From contig JAFWJS010000042.1 in the NCBI GenBank assembly GCA_017511535.1, positions 1 through 33,036 of the forward strand: DNA of 33,036 nucleotides, in the 5' to 3' direction. Numbering within the stretch: position 1 is the first letter of the stretch; every line of letters begins with the position of its first letter. Shown piece by piece: positions 18,501-25,692 of the stretch. The notes beneath the pieces are model-generated. The model ran no database searches. It was not told the DNA's origin and worked only from the letters and a program-made list of their open reading frames with translations. This stretch comes from Eubacterium sp. (GTDB lineage: Bacteria; Bacillota; Clostridia; Peptostreptococcales; Anaerovoracaceae). Made by a program: the position numbers and the translations under genes.

Positions 18501-18627
18501 CGAGGACGGGTTCCGCATCAGAGATGAGTACGCTGAGACGGCGGCGTCATTCTTCATGTACAGGGATGACAGGAACTGTGAAAGGACATACAGGTTCCTC
18601 AAGGGAAAGCTTGGCGGAAAGAAGTAA
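15493..18627 (+). CDS. Double-domain CDP-glycerol glycerophosphotransferase (two TagF catalytic modules)
   Basis: This 1044-residue protein carries two complete TagF-type GT-B domains joined by a beta-rich linker. Module 1 (~30-390) is of the canonical kind: TWHGTPLKTLGR (126-137), YAYMPTWRG (~216-224), NFHPIIRG (259-266), ITDYSSVMFDYS (296-307). Residues ~400-650 hold an accessory beta domain. Module 2 (~680-1040) is of the other kind seen in the preceding gene: FLQHGVTAMKRV (782-793), IMPTWRSWLED, YIHPILAG (902-909), ITDYSSVCWDM (943-953) and GSYIDLEKDLPG (975-986). Two active sites suggest either transfer of two different units or initiation plus extension by one protein, as seen in principle in bifunctional teichoic-acid polymerases. 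It begins inside the previous gene and ends five bases from the convergent LTA-synthase-like gene. Confidence 0.9.
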   Translation: MASKLRKVFTVSHHLRYIYGFHLKHSRIRDDLILVESFHGKTIGDSGLVLAKEIKRLYGGRYHICFATVSPEEHKKALKDLGLDAEPVDISTARYVQVLATAKYIISNASLPAYFIRRPGQEYLQTWHGTPLKTLGRSMRYGIESMYNVQHNFLQASYILQPNEYTREVIMRDYFLDDLYTGKVIMAGYPRNQVLFDKDEADRLKKEWGLSGKTVYAYMPTWRGKSNHTIETDEYFSELGEILDVLDGSMSDDQVMFVNFHPIIRGSFSFSGYRHIRPFPENTDTYSFLSLSDALITDYSSVMFDYSITGKPVVLFMYDYEKYMRDRDMYLDVSELPFRKIYDTESFAECIQEDLCLSDTYDDPIYTEKFLGYESIDNPEKIIRLLIEKDSGSLKVIDYSSNKDRKWTLFAPARLDRESDFAELDDLCRDNKDLLVRLYKRWFADGTLNELLHDRYKELRYIVTVNKPPLTYADQLGKKLGSRAAAETIHKNDLMRCIPGITVEKEIHSTGVAARLTALSLSGGRIRLRAVIPGFSEDQVRYAALKYVSKVEDTVIPMKSRVTGTAEGAAVEAELVLSDDIPLKPVYWNVCIAVDSAEGVSFIRTGKAPDHIRRRIKYTDVSAECAGGYIIFPFFSKWGNLKFCYREKSEYDSRGTALREAAALAQYRIRGRDLRKQGNILIYEKFCHTAQDNGYYFFLYCMKNLPEEEKKRVFYVIDKRADDYSKLKEYDSHVIDFMSLKHMLYGMTAKALVSTDSVTHFYAWKCKPNPVYDRMRKVPELFLQHGVTAMKRVANLFGRNSSNPMTYFVATSQKEQDLIVREFGYDRENVPVTGFTRWDVLKDKRDKDDRYILIMPTWRSWLEDVSDEEFRKSEYYERYMDLITSEGFRRVLEKHELRAVLYIHPILAGYISSFSPSEQDRITCVPFGKQPLNELIMGAEMLITDYSSVCWDMLYIDKPVIFYQFDRERYLNVHGSYIDLEKDLPGDNVETAEEVISSLERCAEDGFRIRDEYAETAASFFMYRDDRNCERTYRFLKGKLGGKK

Positions 18628-18632
18628 TACTG

Positions 18633-20729
18633 TCATTCAGCAAGCCTGAAGAAGCTGCCGACTGTATTCTTTTTGTCGGCGAGCTGATTGTACTGGACCT
18701 GCGCGTACTCGTTCAGGATATCGTCATATGGAGTCTTTGCGTCAGGCCTGTACAGTTTGCCGCCTTTATCCATCGTTGCGATGTTGCTCGTAACAGGGAG
18801 CTTTTCATACAGATCGATAAGATATTTCTGGAAGCCTGTCATAGGGCTTCCTGTTTTTTTGAGAAGATACGCGCCGAGGTAGTTCGCGCTGATATCGATG
18901 CCGCTTTCCTCTTTTATGTCGAAATTCGCCCAGATGAAGAAAGGCACGCGGTATTTCCTCTCGTGGTACAGAAGCTTGGACATCTTCCCGTGCCTCTTTG
19001 CGAGGACCTTGTAGAACGGATCCGGAAGGCGCGGCTGGTGGTCTCCGAAAAGCACGATAACAGTAGGCTCTTCTACGTTGCTGAAATAAGTGACAAGCTT
19101 CTCGATCTGCTGGTCGGAGATCTTGACAAGGTCAAGATAGTTGGACACCTCTTCATCCTCGAGCTTTTTATCCAGTATATTTATCTGATGCGGCCTGATC
19201 TCGCCGGTATCATCTGTGTAGCCGCCGTGGTTCTGGATCGTTACGTTGAACATGTACCACGGCTTTTTCTTTTCGGCGCTCCTGTATTTCTCATATTCAG
19301 CGATCACGCGCTCGTAGTCCGCTTCGTCTGAGATGAATTTCCTGATCCTCTTGACGCCCTTCATATCTTTCTGAGAAACAAAATCATTGAAGCCGAGCAG
19401 GGGATATGCGTTCACACGGTTGTAAGAACTAAGGCGCCCCGGATGCAGCGCCGTTATGCCTCCATACCCGCGCTGCTTATATGTCCACGCTATTGACGCT
19501 ACAGGGTCCTTCCGCATTATGCTCGTATAAGGTATGGAATTGAGAGGGAGGAACCTCTGCGTATTCCCCGTAAGGAACTCGAACTCAGATACGGCAGTAT
19601 GCGCTCCGTATATCGATGAATGCATGGTGCCGGATATGGTATTCTCTTTAAGACTGTTCGTGAACGGCATTATCTCCTCATCCGTCTTTATTTCGCCGAG
19701 GCGTTCCAGATCTGCGAATGATTCCACCATTACAGAAATGACGTTAGGAGTTTTCTCTGTCGTATCGGTGACTTTATCGACGCTGTCTGAAGGATACTTC
19801 CCGGCAAGCGCTCTGACGTTTGCCGGCGAATATCCGTCCGGCCTGCTTATTCTCGACTGTATGAAAGTGATCAGGAACGATATGTGATATCCGTTCTCAG
19901 CATATGATCTTCCCGGCTCCCAGCCCGACACCTTAAGGTTGTGCTCCTTCAGCGTGTCGCCGTTGAACAGGGCGTTGTAACTGAACGCGGTGATCACGGC
20001 GGCGGCGGCTATGACTGCTATGCGATGAGACAGTTTCATCCTCCATGTCTCTTCAAGAGACAGCGCGGCCGCAGTCCATACGAGAGAAAGTACTACGGCT
20101 GAAACGGATGTCCTGTCAAGGATGAAAGAATAATTCCCGGCCACCTGAAGAGCAGTTCCTACCTCCAGCACGTCGTTCGCCAGAAGAGGATCGCCCCTGA
20201 ATATGATGAGGAAATAGTTCATGAGTATGAACGCGAGGTTCAGCAGGGTGACGATAAGTATCGTGATACGCATGCGCCCTGTGACAGCGTACACGACCAG
20301 GAATATCAGCGCGATCACAGCAAGGTTCATCATGCCCGCGAATGTCCCGGCTTCAGTCAGAGCCTGAACAAAGCCGCGTCCGTTCACTCTGTTTGATATC
20401 ACAAGCAGGGTTACAGGCGTAGCGAAGAACATGAAAGTCAGGAGCCACATCTGAAGGTGCGGGCGGCCGTCGTCGTCACCGTAATCTCTGTCCTTCCGTC
20501 TGAATCCCATAAGGAGCACAAAAAGCGCGGAAGCCGCAAGGATCGCCGCGTAGATAACGGAGTATCTCATCGTGACGCCGCTGTACGGTATGCCGAATAC
20601 TGTTCCGTCTGTCCCTGACATGGCAGATATGACAAGTACCGCCGCAGCGAAGACAAGGAGAGCAGACATTACCGCTCCCGATATGCTGAGGCTGTATCTG
20701 GTTTTCTTTCCGTCCTGATCTTTCATCAT
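18633..20729 (-). CDS. LTA synthase / phosphoglycerol transferase family protein (sulfatase fold)
   Basis: The product (698 residues from the chosen start) has about seven membrane segments followed by an extracellular alkaline-phosphatase/sulfatase-type domain. Domain motifs are PNVISVMVESF (metal-ligand Glu, ~336), SSIYGAHTAVSEFEFLTG with the expected nucleophilic Thr (~378), FNVTIQNHGGY and VVLFGDHQPRLP. Relatives take glycerol-phosphate from phosphatidylglycerol to build lipoteichoic acid or decorate other polymers. The seven-helix N-terminus is longer than the five helices of classical LtaS. The start is uncertain: ATG-ATG at 20729/20726 lies 1-2 bases after the predicted transcription start, with no ribosome site, while an ATG at 20669 has GGGAG five bases upstream but would cut off the lysine-rich N-terminus. 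It is divergent from tagG. Confidence 0.9.
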   Translation of the reverse strand: MMKDQDGKKTRYSLSISGAVMSALLVFAAAVLVISAMSGTDGTVFGIPYSGVTMRYSVIYAAILAASALFVLLMGFRRKDRDYGDDDGRPHLQMWLLTFMFFATPVTLLVISNRVNGRGFVQALTEAGTFAGMMNLAVIALIFLVVYAVTGRMRITILIVTLLNLAFILMNYFLIIFRGDPLLANDVLEVGTALQVAGNYSFILDRTSVSAVVLSLVWTAAALSLEETWRMKLSHRIAVIAAAAVITAFSYNALFNGDTLKEHNLKVSGWEPGRSYAENGYHISFLITFIQSRISRPDGYSPANVRALAGKYPSDSVDKVTDTTEKTPNVISVMVESFADLERLGEIKTDEEIMPFTNSLKENTISGTMHSSIYGAHTAVSEFEFLTGNTQRFLPLNSIPYTSIMRKDPVASIAWTYKQRGYGGITALHPGRLSSYNRVNAYPLLGFNDFVSQKDMKGVKRIRKFISDEADYERVIAEYEKYRSAEKKKPWYMFNVTIQNHGGYTDDTGEIRPHQINILDKKLEDEEVSNYLDLVKISDQQIEKLVTYFSNVEEPTVIVLFGDHQPRLPDPFYKVLAKRHGKMSKLLYHERKYRVPFFIWANFDIKEESGIDISANYLGAYLLKKTGSPMTGFQKYLIDLYEKLPVTSNIATMDKGGKLYRPDAKTPYDDILNEYAQVQYNQLADKKNTVGSFFRLAE

Positions 20730-20736
20730 GTATTGC

Positions 20737-20765
20737 ATTATATGCCATAACCGCGGCGTTGTCCA
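20737..20765 (-). promoter_or_regulatory. Promoter of the LTA-synthase-like gene
   Basis: On the minus strand TGGACA (20760-20765) and a perfect TATAAT (20737-20742) are 17 bases apart. The start point falls at about 20730-20731, directly in front of the ATG-ATG at 20729/20726, so the message may have virtually no leader. It lies back to back with the tagG promoter. Confidence 0.7.
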
Positions 20766-20770
20766 ATGAG

Positions 20771-20799
20771 TTGATTTATAGGTGTATTTCAGATATAAT
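20771..20799 (+). promoter_or_regulatory. Promoter of the tagGH / LCP / rfb / tagF operon
   Basis: TTGATT at 20771-20776, a 17-base spacer and a perfect TATAAT at 20794-20799 form a strong sigma-A-type promoter. Transcription would start near 20806, which excludes the upstream ATG at 20782 as the tagG start. The -35 box is six bases from the divergent promoter's -35 box. Confidence 0.75.
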
Positions 20800-20844
20800 A
20801 CATTATGTATGAATATATTCATCCGAAGAGATGGAGGAGATCTT

Positions 20845-21654
20845 TTGGATACAATCAAGGAAATCATTTACGACCATATCCACTACCGCAAGCAGATACT
20901 GCAGCTCGCGAAATCGGATCTGATCAAGACATATACAGGCGCCGCGTTCGGCTGGGCGTGGGGCATAATCAAGCCGACTGTGACGATATTCGTTTTCTGG
21001 TTCGCATTCACTATCGGACTCAGACACGGCGATCCGCAGAACGGTTATCCTTTCTTCCTGTGGCTCATAGCAGGATTCATCCCATGGTTCTTCATGCGCG
21101 ATTCGATAACGTCAGGCGCGGGCTCGATAAGGAAATATAAATATCTGGTCCAGAGGATCAAATATCCGGTGGACACCATACCGACGTTCGTCGTACTGTC
21201 ACAGCTGTTCACCAATCTCGCGCTGACACTGATAATGATGGTCATATATATGGTCTTCGGCTTCATGCCGACCATATATTATCTGCAGATACCGCTGTTC
21301 TATCTTATGGCGCTGTTTTTCTTCACCTGCTGGGCTCTGTTCTCGGCGATGCTCTCATCTATGAGCAAAGACTTTTTCAACCTGGTGAAGTCGGCAGTGC
21401 CGCCTCTGTTCTGGCTCTCGGGGATACTGTACTCGCCGGAAAGAATAGAAAACCATCACACAATAAGGGCAATACTGATGTTCAATCCGGTGACGATAAT
21501 CGTGAACGGATTCAGGAACTCATTCGTATATCATAAGTGGTTCTGGGAAACACCTCTTCTTCTGCGCAATTATTGTATCGTGACTGTGATCATGATAGTG
21601 CTCGCGGTATGGGCTTACAGGAAGCTGAAGAAAGAGATCCCTGACGTACTTTAG
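20845..21654 (+). CDS. tagG: Teichoic acid / polysaccharide ABC exporter, permease subunit (TagG type)
   Basis: This 269-residue ABC-2 type membrane protein starts with the typical cytoplasmic lead-in (LAKSDLIKTYTGAAFGWAWGIIKP) followed by six membrane segments, including VTIFVFWFAFTIGL, GFIPWFFMRD and the conserved PPLFWLSGILYSPERI region. Together with the ATPase encoded next it would flip the finished undecaprenyl-linked polymer across the membrane. The TTG at 20845 is chosen because GGAGG (20833-20837) sits seven bases upstream. The frame is open further upstream to 20782, but those codons overlap the promoter or lack a ribosome site. It is the first gene of the long plus-strand operon, with tagH eight bases downstream. 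Confidence 0.9.
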   Translation: MDTIKEIIYDHIHYRKQILQLAKSDLIKTYTGAAFGWAWGIIKPTVTIFVFWFAFTIGLRHGDPQNGYPFFLWLIAGFIPWFFMRDSITSGAGSIRKYKYLVQRIKYPVDTIPTFVVLSQLFTNLALTLIMMVIYMVFGFMPTIYYLQIPLFYLMALFFFTCWALFSAMLSSMSKDFFNLVKSAVPPLFWLSGILYSPERIENHHTIRAILMFNPVTIIVNGFRNSFVYHKWFWETPLLLRNYCIVTVIMIVLAVWAYRKLKKEIPDVL

Positions 21655-21662
21655 GAGCGGAA

Positions 21663-22445
21663 ATGGAAAACGACATAGCTATTCAATTCAAGAATGTATC
21701 CAAGACATACAGGCTTTACAAGACCGATAAGCAGAGATTCCGCGCGATATTCAACAAGAATGTCGACTGCAAGATCGTCAACGCCGTCGATAACGTATCG
21801 CTGGATATTAAAAAAGGCGAGGCGGTCGCTTTGTTCGGAAGGAACGGTGCAGGCAAGTCTACGCTTCTGAAGATGATCACTCAGGTCACATATCCGACTA
21901 CCGGCGAGATCAACGTCAACGGACGCGTGAGCGCGCTTCTGGAGCTGACTGCGGGTTTTGATTCGGAATTCACGGGATATGAGAACATAGAGTTCAGAGG
22001 GCATCTGCTCGGACTGTCGGAAGAAGAGATCAAAGACCTCGTGCCGAAAGTCGAGGAGTTCGCAGAGCTTGGCGACTATATGGATCAGCCGGTCAGAACG
22101 TATTCAAGCGGTATGAAAGCAAGGCTGGGATTCGGGATCAATGTGAACATAGATCCTGAGATCCTGATCGTGGACGAAGCTCTTTCAGTGGGCGACGTTT
22201 CGTTCAAGCGGAAATGCCTTGAAAAAGTACGCGAGATGATAGATCAGGAAGGCATCACGTTCCTGTTCGTAACACACTCCACTTCTGTGGCGTCTGAATT
22301 CTGCAAGCGCGGGATCGTTATGAAAAAGGGCAAGATGAAATTTGACGGCGATATAGAAGATGCGGTGAAATACTACAGCGATATGATCGAGAAAGAAGAC
22401 GCGCTGAGGAAGAAAAAGAAGAAGCAGAAGGCTGTATTCAAATAG
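21663..22445 (+). CDS. tagH: Teichoic acid / polysaccharide ABC exporter, ATP-binding subunit (TagH type)
   Basis: The 260-residue ATPase has Walker A GRNGAGKS (59-66), signature YSSGM (147-151), Walker B ILIVDE (167-172) and the H-loop His in LFVTHSTS (~205). The N-terminal Y-loop-like NVSKTYRLY and the AVDNVSLDIKKGEAVALFG region are typical of polysaccharide and teichoic-acid exporters. It pairs with the preceding permease. Unlike Bacillus TagH it has no long C-terminal extension and no Wzt-like carbohydrate-binding domain; it ends in a lysine-rich tail (DALRKKKKKQK). AGGAG overlaps the tagG stop and lies five bases before the ATG, indicating tight coupling. Confidence 0.92.
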   Translation: MENDIAIQFKNVSKTYRLYKTDKQRFRAIFNKNVDCKIVNAVDNVSLDIKKGEAVALFGRNGAGKSTLLKMITQVTYPTTGEINVNGRVSALLELTAGFDSEFTGYENIEFRGHLLGLSEEEIKDLVPKVEEFAELGDYMDQPVRTYSSGMKARLGFGINVNIDPEILIVDEALSVGDVSFKRKCLEKVREMIDQEGITFLFVTHSTSVASEFCKRGIVMKKGKMKFDGDIEDAVKYYSDMIEKEDALRKKKKKQKAVFK

Positions 22446-22457
22446 AAGGGTGACCAT

Positions 22458-23774
22458 ATGCGAAGCAAAAAATACAGGGACAAGGTAAACAGTGCGCAGG
22501 CGTACACCGGAAAGAATCCGCTGAAGAAACTGAGCTTCTGGTTTGACAGTATCAAGACGTGGCAGCGTATAGCTGTCATCGTTGTCTTTCTTATCGTCCT
22601 GTTCGGCCTGTCATGCTACGCTGCATTCCAGCAGTACGTAGGTTCCGTTACCACGAAGATAAGAGACACCGAAGTCATAAAAGAGAACGACCTGTCATGC
22701 GTCGACGTTGAAGGATTCGTCAACATCGTTCTTCTCGGTGTGGACTCACGCGACATGTCCAAAGACGCGCTCAAGGCGGCGAACACAGACGCGATCATCG
22801 TAGTCAGCATGAACGAGAGGACCAAGGACGTGAACGTCATATCCGTATTCAGGGATACATATCTCAGGATGGGTGAGACGTCCACGTATGAGAAGATCAA
22901 CGCGGCGTATTTCTTCGGCGGCGCCCAGATGGCAATGAAGAGCCTGAACCAGGCGATGGACATCAATATCAAGAAGTATGTCCTGTTCAACTTCAAGATG
23001 GTAGCTGATCTTGTCGACGCTGTAGATGGAATAGAAGTGAACGTCAAAGAACGTGAGCTCGAGGAGCTCGATCACTATACAGGCGAGACCGCCAGATATC
23101 TCGGGATAAAGAAACAGAAGAGAATAAAAAAGGCCGGCAAGCAGAAACTCGACGGAGTTCAGGCCGTGGCGTACGGACGTATCCGTAAGGGAGTCGGCGA
23201 CGACTTCAGGCGTACCAGCCGTATGAGGACGGTCATCAAAAAAGTTACTGAGAAGCTGAAGCAGAAAAACCTGTTCCAGCTGAAGAGGATCATGGAGCTC
23301 TGTCTCGACGACTGCAAGACCAACCTGTCAGAACATGATATGATCGGTTTCGCGCAGAGGATGTCCAAGGTGAACTTCAACAAGAGCATCGGCTACCCGT
23401 ACACGGTCAAGACCGGCATGCTGAACGGAAGATCATATGTGTTCCCGGGCAACCTTGAGGAAAGCGCGAGAAAGCTCCATAAAGAAGTGTTCGAGGACGA
23501 GGACTACGAGCCGTCCGACACACTGCTTACGATATCAAACTACATCATATCTCAGGCCGGCTCTGGCGGAACAGATTCAAGCGAGCTCGGTAAATATCAG
23601 GAAGAGATAGAAGCAGAACAGAAGAAGAAACAAGAAGAGGAGGAGAGGAAGGCGAAGGAAGCTGCCATGTCCGACGAGGAGAAGGCAGGGCTTGAAGCGG
23701 CGAAGACCGCGGCTGAAGCGGCGGATTCACTTAAGGAATTCAAGCCGGCGAAGCCTTCCGGATCAGATTCATAA
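22458..23774 (+). CDS. LytR-CpsA-Psr (LCP) family glycopolymer-peptidoglycan ligase
   Basis: The 438-residue product has a basic cytoplasmic N-terminus, one membrane anchor (~38-56) and an extracellular LCP domain (~88-265). LCP signatures are NIVLLGVDSRD (89-99), AANTDAIIVVSM (107-118), VISVFRDTYL (127-136), the YEKINAAYFFGG segment and GVQAVAYGRIRKGVGDDFRRTSRMR (~233-257); the conserved Arg/Asp residues bind the prenyl-pyrophosphate head group and metal. Such enzymes move teichoic acid or capsule from the lipid carrier to peptidoglycan. Residues ~381-425 form a Glu/Lys/Ala-rich, probably coiled-coil tail that is not part of the catalytic fold. It follows tagH by 12 bases and its TAA abuts the rfbA ATG. 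This gene provides the last step after TagGH export. Confidence 0.93.
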   Translation: MRSKKYRDKVNSAQAYTGKNPLKKLSFWFDSIKTWQRIAVIVVFLIVLFGLSCYAAFQQYVGSVTTKIRDTEVIKENDLSCVDVEGFVNIVLLGVDSRDMSKDALKAANTDAIIVVSMNERTKDVNVISVFRDTYLRMGETSTYEKINAAYFFGGAQMAMKSLNQAMDINIKKYVLFNFKMVADLVDAVDGIEVNVKERELEELDHYTGETARYLGIKKQKRIKKAGKQKLDGVQAVAYGRIRKGVGDDFRRTSRMRTVIKKVTEKLKQKNLFQLKRIMELCLDDCKTNLSEHDMIGFAQRMSKVNFNKSIGYPYTVKTGMLNGRSYVFPGNLEESARKLHKEVFEDEDYEPSDTLLTISNYIISQAGSGGTDSSELGKYQEEIEAEQKKKQEEEERKAKEAAMSDEEKAGLEAAKTAAEAADSLKEFKPAKPSGSDS

Positions 23775-24662
23775 ATGAAAGGTATTATTCTTGCCGGCGG
23801 AAGCGGGACAAGGCTCTATCCTCTCACGAGCGTAACGAGCAAACAGCTTCTTCCGGTGTATGACAAGCCGATGATCTATTATCCATTGTCCACGCTCATG
23901 CTTGCGGGGGTCAGGGATATCCTGATCATTTCGACTCCGGAAGATACAGATAAGTTCCGGGCCCTGCTGGGTGACGGATCTCAGTTCGGGATCAGTCTTT
24001 CATATGCAGTGCAGCCTTCGCCTGACGGTCTTGCGCAGGCGTTCATCATCGGCGAGGAGTTCATTGCCGGCGACAGCTGCGCCATGATCCTCGGCGACAA
24101 TATCTTCTACGGGCACGGTCTTGTGGCAAGGCTGAAGAAAGCGGTCTCGATGGTCGAGGAGCAGGGTAAGGCTACAGTCTTCGGTTACCTGGTCGACGAT
24201 CCGGAAAGGTTCGGCGTAGTCGAGTTCGATGAGAACATGAACGCCGTGTCGATCGAGGAGAAACCGGAGCACCCGAAGTCGAACTTTGCTGTCACAGGAC
24301 TTTATTTCTATGACGGAAGAGTGTCAGAAATGGCGAAGAAGGTAAAGCCGAGCGCCAGAGGAGAGCTTGAGATAACAGACCTGAACAAGCTGTATCTTGA
24401 AGAGGGAAGGCTCTCTGTGCAGAATCTCGGGCGTGGATTCGCCTGGATGGACACAGGAACGATGGATTCCCTTCTGGAGGCGTCCGACTTCGTGAGGATG
24501 GTCGAACGAAATCAGGGCATAGTGATATCGGCGCCTGAAGAGATAGCGTACAATGAAGGCTGGATCAGCAGCGAAGACTTGAAAGACGCAATAAGTAAAT
24601 ATGGCAATTCGCTTTACGGCAAGCATCTGAAGAGGGTGCTTTCAGGCGCGAAATTCTGGTAG
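23775..24662 (+). CDS. rfbA: Glucose-1-phosphate thymidylyltransferase
   Basis: The 295-residue product makes dTDP-glucose from glucose-1-phosphate and dTTP. It has the nucleotide-binding motif [14 protein letters not shown] (~5-18), the [24 protein letters not shown] region, [45 protein letters not shown] and [18 protein letters not shown], all highly conserved in RmlA. Length matches the family. The ATG directly follows the LCP stop codon (TAA-ATG) and no Shine-Dalgarno sequence is seen, so translation is likely coupled. rfbB is next, but rfbC and rfbD are absent from the window. Confidence 0.96.
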   Translation: MKGIILAGGSGTRLYPLTSVTSKQLLPVYDKPMIYYPLSTLMLAGVRDILIISTPEDTDKFRALLGDGSQFGISLSYAVQPSPDGLAQAFIIGEEFIAGDSCAMILGDNIFYGHGLVARLKKAVSMVEEQGKATVFGYLVDDPERFGVVEFDENMNAVSIEEKPEHPKSNFAVTGLYFYDGRVSEMAKKVKPSARGELEITDLNKLYLEEGRLSVQNLGRGFAWMDTGTMDSLLEASDFVRMVERNQGIVISAPEEIAYNEGWISSEDLKDAISKYGNSLYGKHLKRVLSGAKFW

Positions 24663-24670
24663 AGGTGGAC

Positions 24671-25690
24671 ATGAACATACTTGTGACCGGAGCCGCAGGC
24701 TTCATAGGAAGCAACTTCACATATTATATGCTGGACAGGCATCCTGAGGACAGAATAGTCGCTCTGGATGCTTTAACATATGCAGGGAACCTGGAGACGC
24801 TGAAAGAGGCTTTTGATAATGAGAACTTCCGGTTCATGAAAGGCGACATATCAGACAGGGAAGCGGTATATAAACTGTTTGACGAAGAGAGATTCGACAT
24901 AGTCGTCAACTTCGCCGCGGAGACACATGTCGACAGGTCTATAGAAGACCCTGCGCTGTTCCTGAAGACCAATGTCCTCGGGACTCAGGTGCTTCTGGAC
25001 GCGGCAAGAGATCACGATGTGAAGAGGTTCCACCAGATCGGAACGGATGAAGTGTACGGCGACCTTCCTCTGGACAGGCCGGATCTGTTCTTTAAAGAGG
25101 ATATGCCGCTTAAGGCAAGCAGTCCTTATTCGGCAAGCAAGGCGTCGGCGGACCTGATCACGCTGGCATACCACAGAACGTACGGGCTTCCTGTTACGGT
25201 ATCAAGGTGTTCCAACAATTACGGGCCGTACCAGTTCCCGGAGAAACTCATCCCTCTTGTCATCTACCGCGCTGAGAACGACGAGACGATACCTGTATAC
25301 GGGACAGGGGAGAACGTCCGCGACTGGCTGTACGTGATGGATCACTGCCGCGCGGTCGACATGATCATGAGGGACGGCCGTGACGGCGAGATCTACAACA
25401 TAGGGGGGCACAACGAGCGCGACAATCTCACAGTGGTCAAAACCATCCTTAAGCATCTTGGAAAGCCGGAGAGCCTGATCACTTTCGTGACAGACAGGAA
25501 GGGCCACGATAAGAGATACGCGATCGACCCTGAGAAGGTAGGAAGAGAGCTGGGCTGGGAGCCTGAAACAGACTTCGACAGCGGTATCGCTGAGACTATA
25601 GACTGGTATATCGAACACAGAGACTGGTGGGAGCACATAGTCTCGGGAGACTACCAGAACTACTATCAGAAAATGTATGAGGGAAGGTAA
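24671..25690 (+). CDS. rfbB: dTDP-glucose 4,6-dehydratase
   Basis: This 339-residue extended short-chain dehydrogenase converts dTDP-glucose to dTDP-4-keto-6-deoxyglucose. The NAD-binding motif TGAAGFIGSN is at ~6-15, VNFAAETHVDRSIEDP at ~79-94, TDEVYG at ~125-130 and the catalytic YSASK at ~153-157, with NNYGPYQFPEKLIPL and YVMDHCRA further on. The ATG at 24671 is preferred to the in-frame GTG at 24665, because AGAGGTGG (24661-24668) acts as the ribosome site for the ATG. It lies between rfbA and a TagF-type gene. Without RfbC/RfbD here, the 4-keto sugar may be processed by the SDR at 29821-30882 or by enzymes outside the window. Confidence 0.96.
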   Translation: MNILVTGAAGFIGSNFTYYMLDRHPEDRIVALDALTYAGNLETLKEAFDNENFRFMKGDISDREAVYKLFDEERFDIVVNFAAETHVDRSIEDPALFLKTNVLGTQVLLDAARDHDVKRFHQIGTDEVYGDLPLDRPDLFFKEDMPLKASSPYSASKASADLITLAYHRTYGLPVTVSRCSNNYGPYQFPEKLIPLVIYRAENDETIPVYGTGENVRDWLYVMDHCRAVDMIMRDGRDGEIYNIGGHNERDNLTVVKTILKHLGKPESLITFVTDRKGHDKRYAIDPEKVGRELGWEPETDFDSGIAETIDWYIEHRDWWEHIVSGDYQNYYQKMYEGR

Positions 25691-25692
25691 CC

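Noticed and set aside
20782-20844. ATG at 20782 or 20809 as the tagG start
   Set aside because: The first precedes the expected transcription start and the second is only about three bases after it; neither has a ribosome site, while the TTG at 20845 has GGAGG at a seven-base spacing.
20730-20867. Upstream starts for the LTA-synthase-like gene, up to 20867
   Set aside because: They lie upstream of or inside the predicted promoter and overlap the divergent tagG promoter and start; the extra residues are not family-like.
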